DNA of 64,000 nt from Erythrophleum ivorense. Its lineage: Eukaryota; Streptophyta; Magnoliopsida; Fabales; Fabaceae. The position numbers were made by a program, and so were the translations under genes. The stretch's first letter is position 1; each line of letters opens with the position of its first letter. Location: positions 8,194,001-8,258,000 of the forward strand of contig JAIUCV010000004.1 of NCBI GenBank assembly GCA_026724425.1, read 5' to 3'. Positions 59,679-64,000 of this stretch are shown here, piece by piece. The notes beneath the pieces were generated by a model that was given only the letters and a program-made list of their open reading frames with translations, was not told where the DNA came from and searched no databases.

Positions 59679-60130
59679 AACACCTTATAGAGCCTCATGG
59701 ATATTGTCCTTGGTAGATAGTTTTTCTCATTAGCTTTCAGATTTTATTCTTCCTAAAAGATGGCTTTTCCTATTAGCTCCTAGAAAAACGTGTCCACGTG
59801 GGGAGAGTACCGCTCCCATTTATAAGGCCCTAGCCTATGTTCTTCTTACCCAATGTGGGACATTACAATAACATCTTACAGAGCCTCATGGATATTGACC
59901 CCAGTAGATAGCTTCTCCTATTAGCTCCAAGGTTTTATTCTTCTTGGAAGATGACTTCTCCCTTTAACTCTCAGGAAAACGCGTCCACATGGGAAGAGTA
60001 CTATTCCCACTTATAAGGCCCTAGCCCAAGGTCTTTTTACTCGATATGAGACATTACAATCCAACCCCTTTTGAGGCTAACCCATCCTTAGGTTCCACAC
60101 GCAACTAGGCTGGATCTAATACCAATAGAG

Positions 60131-63100
60131 TGTAACACCATATTTAACTAGCTTGCCTTATGCATATTTTAGCTTCCTTCCATTGGTATCACAAGTTTTC
60201 CAAGAAAAATTTTATCAACATATTACATTATTTTACGTTACATAGCGGATAAAATTTTTATTTCATATCTTGTAGACTATATGAACTCATCCATCTCATT
60301 CTTCTATTTAAATACATTCATACAACTCAAAATATTGCCAAAAACTCAAGCTCATAGCATACATACACAAAATAATATAAGGTTGCCTCGGGTTCATATG
60401 CCAAATTTTTTGTACCAATTTGAAAAATTATAACTAAATCTAAAAAAATTGAAATCATGCACACTATATCATTTTAAAAAGTTACAAATGTTAAATTTAT
60501 GCTTAAAATAAGACTAGACTAAAACAGGAACGTCTAGCTATTGAAAATCGATAGAACAATGCCAAAGGTACTGCTACGTTACTAGTACTGACTCTAAACT
60601 TCAGAAATTTATATCTCTCTACTCAGATATCCTATTGGGGTGATCTCAGTGACCATAAAAATCTTATTATGTCTAATTTATGTTTATAAAATTTTATAAG
60701 TATTGGATGTCATTTGTCTTTCTAATGATTCAAGAGAAAAAACTGACCATATAAACAGTAACCATACCAGAACAATAGAAATTTGGCAACTTTGAAAATT
60801 CATAATTAATTTCATAGAGCTCCAAATAATCTAGTCTTTAGTTTTCCAAAACTCTCTGGATGAGATCTATATGCATGTCAAATTTCATGAGAAAATTCGT
60901 TCATTTGGTCAGATCTTGATATAGGGTTGCAAAATAGCACTTTTGTGCTTCTTAAAGGTTTCAAATGGTCCAAATTAGCTTCCAAAACTTCCAAGGCCAC
61001 TTGAGCACATGAAAAAGCATCAAAATGGTCTATTAAACATGTCTCAAAAGTCTACAAACCCAGATCTCACAAACTCACTCTCCCACTCTAAGGTATACAC
61101 AAGAACATACAAGCTTTACCTTGTCATTCAATGTCAAAAATTTGCTATATCATTTACATGGCATCAATTCTCATATATACATCAAGTATCTATGTAATTA
61201 CACATGTTCAAAGGGTTTACATCATATTCATCATAAGATTATATCATATGCCATCAAATGGTTACAAGGAGAACAAATAGCATATTTCTTTGTTAATCTT
61301 TCTCCTTCAAACTTGGTGGCTTCCATTCTTTTATTCACTTGGTCCACCTAGACATGTTAGGCAATGGAGAGGAAGGAATGAGATTCTAGAAATCTCAATA
61401 GTTCTTCTCCCTTTCAACCATACATAAAGGATGCAAATTCAACTCCAAAAATGCATACATGGATATCTTGAAATGCATTAACATACATGGAACATTTCTT
61501 GCATTCAAGAGGTCACATATAACATACATAGGCTTACTAAGATAATGGTTTAGCCTCATCCATTCTCTTTGAAATTTTAGACTTGTCTCACCTATTTTTT
61601 TTAAGGGGCTTTTGATTAAGCCTCACTCTTTAGAGACTTTTGACTTTGTCTTACCCATAGACTTTTAGCTCATCCTCACCTTAACTAAGAGACTTTTGGC
61701 TTCACTATACTCAAGAAAACTAAAACATGTTCATAAAACATCATTCAAGTGCATAATAAAGCATCATAGTACTATGGCATATAGATACATGCTAAAAACA
61801 TCTTTCATGGCTTACACATACACATGCACATTCAAAGACAAAAAAAACACCCAATCATGCATGAGAGAAAGAAGAAAGAGCTACCTTGTACACAAGAACA
61901 TACTTTAACTCTTGGAACTCTTTCCTTTCCCTTAGCCAAACACTTATAAGAAGGTGGAGCTTGATTCCTTTGGCCTAAACACATTAAATGGAATCTAGTT
62001 ATGCTTTTGAACCAATTCTAATGTCACTAATGAACTAGAAAAGCTAGATGGCTCATATAGTTCAATTATGGTTCCATAAGGTACCTAGTGAAGTAACCTT
62101 GGGAAAATATGATTTTGGCTCTATTCTCTCCTTCCATCTATGGTTCTTGACTCTATTTAGACCTCTTGGAGCCATCACATAATAATTTCAATGAGCTTAG
62201 CTATATGTTACTTCTTTAAATCATAATATGAAACATATACCTTCATTTCACTATCCATAACTTCTAAAATTTTTTCAAGGCTTTCTCTCATACTCACCCA
62301 TCATATATGATATAAAACTAAGCTTAGAAGAAATTAAAACATTCCTTAGGTGTCCCATCTCTTCTTGGGCGAGGCTATGCTTCCTTGGAATATCTATGGA
62401 GTTATTTTGATTTCTTTGATGGGAAAAGCATGTGGAAGGCTTCTATAATATCTTAGAAACTTATATGAACTCTTAAACATCTTAATTTATGGCTAGAACT
62501 TATCTTACAAACTAAAGTACAACTAAAACCCTAGGTTATGTATTTTGGAAAATCATGGTTCTTTCTTTGTTTCCTTTGCACATTCTTATTCCTCACACTC
62601 TAATTCCTAAGATTTATCCTTGGTTTGGTTTAAAATTCAATTCCTCTTGGCTGTCCATACATAGGGCGAAATACGCAAGAAGAAGAACAAGGAAGAGCAA
62701 GCTTAAAAGTAGCAAAACTACCTTGGTTTCCTAGTCTTTCTTGGATGCTCTTTCTTTTGCTTGGATTCTTCTCTTCAAATTCAAAATTTTTCTCTCTGGT
62801 CTAACCTCAAAATAGCACCAAAAACTTCAACAAATCCATAAAAAGAAAAAGGAGAAGAGTAAGTTTACTAAAGATAATACTAGGAAATTCCATGAAAATC
62901 ATACATTTCTTGCCTTGTTTTTCCTTTTCCTCTTCCCTTCTCTTGTATGCCTCTCTCCCTTGGCCTCACTTATGCTTTAGAGTGGAAAGAAAGTCAACCT
63001 GAGAAGAGTGTGGTGCATCATATATATATAGGAAGGGTTTAAAATTGTTTCAAGAAAATTCTATTTACATCTTATCCTTTTGGCATTTTTGTTTTAGGTT

Positions 63101-63582
63101 CCTTTTAGCTCTTTTTTTAGAACTGTCTTTTCCATCATTAAATTTACATTCTCAATCTTATAAAATGCCTTTGAAATCACTCAATTTGAAGTTGAAACCT
63201 TCCCAAACAAAAAGGTCAAAGTTCAGGTTAACCTTCCTTAAAAAATGTATACTAAAGGGGTTTTAACTGTCTTGAGACTTCCTATGATTTTCAGGCCCTC
63301 TAAGAATCCCCAAAAACTCAAAATTTTCATTTAAAAAGTCCTCCTATAAGTATTTTAAAATTTGTCCAAAATTATGAAAATGCCATTATGTTGCATAGCT
63401 ATTTTGTTAAATTCCGTCTGGTTATTTTAGCTTCTGTTTTAGGGTACCTCTAACCTCTGATTTTCATTACTTAATGTCTAGATCACTGTTTTAATTTTTC
63501 TGGGCCTTAACTAATTCATTTTATAGGAGTTACTCTTAAAACGTATTCATTTCCATCATTTTTACAAAAATTGGACGTTACA
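60131..63582 (-). mobile_element. Chromovirus 3' LTR (M5)
   Basis: This 3.45 kb LTR on the minus strand starts at 63582 with TGTAACGTCC and ends at 60131 (plus-strand TGTAACACC). On its right is a polypurine tract and then a polyprotein end, so it is a true 3' LTR and not a solo one; the rest of the element lies right of the window. It inserted in a TRIM2 LTR at TATAGAG. Landmarks include the 'gacttttggc' block (61550-61710) and a palindrome remnant (about 61379-61397). Confidence 0.88.
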
Positions 63583-63595
63583 TTTCTCCCCTCTT
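63583..63595 (-). promoter_or_regulatory. Chromovirus polypurine tract
   Basis: On the minus strand AAGAGGGGAGAAA abuts the LTR start TGTAACGTCC. The tract and the preceding 'tttatttaag' are shared with the LARD. Confidence 0.88.
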
Positions 63596-63632
63596 AAATA
63601 AAATTTTGTCCTTGAAATTTAGATAACATACT

Positions 63633-64000
63633 TTATGGGAAGAGTTCTGGATGCTTCTTTCTCATCTCTTCTTCTAGCTCCCAAGTGGCTTCTTCGAGAG
63701 ATAACCTCTTTCAAACCACTTTCACCAGCGATATTGTCTTATTCCATAACTGCTTAAGTATAGCATTTACAATCTGATCTAGTGATACTATATAAGACAG
63801 ATTATCCTATAACTCCATATTTTCATATTCTATGACATATGAGAGGTCGAGCTAGTACTTTTTGAGCTAGGATACATGGAATACATTATAAACTTGGCTC
63901 AGGTTTGGGGCAAAGGTAAGTTTATAGGCCACAAGTCTTACTTTATCAAAAATCTGAAATAGACCTATATATTTTGGATTGAGCTTTTTACTTTTAATGG
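63633..64000 (-). pseudogene. Ty3/gypsy chromovirus polyprotein, C-terminal end (integrase C-terminus and tail), decayed
   Basis: Reading leftwards from 64000 the sequence gives VAYKLTFAPNL and VYNVFHVS, the conserved block near the end of the integrase region in Tekay/Del-type chromoviruses. A stop immediately follows VS, and there are frameshifts before EEATWELEEEMRKKHPELF (about 63639-63695), the usual C-terminal tail. The natural stop is TAA at 63633-63635. Integrase inserts the cDNA into the genome; the tail of this lineage often carries a chromodomain, which is not evident here. Only the last 120 or so codons are in view, so the state of gag, protease and polymerase is unknown. Confidence 0.85.

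Larger units (their letters stand above)
55249..60130. mobile_element. TRIM2 cluster: six LTRs in head-to-head arrangement, split by P4
   Basis: Copies of a roughly 190-bp TRIM LTR (start TGTAATGTCCCACAT, with 'gccttataag') are arranged plus, plus, plus, then minus, minus, minus. Plus side: LTR1 55249-55393, LTR2 55402-55510 continuing 59169-59253, interior 59254-59319, LTR3 59320-59490 (truncated). The orientation flips at 59490/59491. Minus side: LTR4 59491-59612 (truncated), interior 59613-59678, LTR5 59679-59867, LTR6 59870-60058, interior 60059-60124, then a stub of the next LTR (ATAGAG) cut by M5 at 60131. The interiors are 65-66 bp with primer site and polypurine tract, like TRIM1. Non-coding. 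Confidence 0.85.

Noticed and set aside
63045..63266. Open frame of 73 codons
   Set aside because: It lies within the M5 LTR, antisense to it. The similar stretch at 37850-38167 in M4 is also LTR sequence; the shared words are repeat identity, not a gene.

Overview
This window is a gene-free, AT-rich stretch of plant nuclear DNA, most likely angiosperm and probably eudicot, built almost entirely of nested and decayed transposable elements and endogenous viral sequence. The evidence is long Ty3/gypsy-type LTRs, a copia-type solo LTR, TRIM elements, CACTA and hAT transposase remnants, and two plant pararetrovirus (Caulimoviridae) remnants. I see no intact host gene, tRNA, rRNA or CRISPR array. 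Nearly all open frames over 60 codons are chance frames inside LTRs. The exceptions are broken viral or transposase fragments.

Layout. An old minus-strand LTR (M0) covers 1-310 and 22872-24500. It is split by a complete LARD-like element on the minus strand (311-22866, 5-bp target duplication CCTCA on both sides). The LARD has ~3.5-3.6 kb LTRs and a 4.4 kb non-coding interior with its own PBS and polypurine tract. Its 3' LTR is split by a copia-type solo LTR (1526-8644, duplication GTTCA), which is itself split by a decayed pararetrovirus, EPRV1 (about 1644-7095: primer site, leader, movement protein, coat region, zinc knuckle, protease and the first part of reverse transcriptase). Its 5' LTR is split by a solo LTR of the same superfamily, P1 (17922-21758).

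Next come a CACTA transposase fragment (24501 to about 25860), a second, older and different pararetrovirus, EPRV2 (about 25860-30440), and about 0.9 kb of AT-rich sequence I cannot assign. A second CACTA element (about 31385-53305) was blown apart by solo LTRs: P3 (32819-40706, carrying TRIM1 and LTR M4), LTR-B (40744-46793, duplication AAAGT, carrying LTR M3 and a foldback MITE) and P2 (47586-51162, duplication GGCAT). Its 3' part contains a degenerate tandem repeat. At 53306-55248 lies a minus-strand hAT transposase pseudogene of the ZMYM1-like type. It is followed by a head-to-head TRIM cluster (55249-60130) containing solo LTR P4. The window ends in a chromovirus 3' LTR (60131-63582, minus) and the decayed C-terminus of its polyprotein, which runs off the right edge.

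Relations between parts. The chromovirus at the right end and the non-coding LARD share the LTR, the polypurine tract and the short 3' untranslated stretch, so the chromovirus lineage is the likely source of the proteins that moved the LARD. The nesting gives a relative insertion order at each locus: M0, then LARD, then the copia LTR and P1, then EPRV1 in the copia LTR; CACTA-2, then P3, LTR-B and P2, then TRIM1, M4 and M3; hAT, then TRIM2, then P4 and M5. Solo LTRs greatly outnumber full elements, which points to heavy LTR-LTR recombination.
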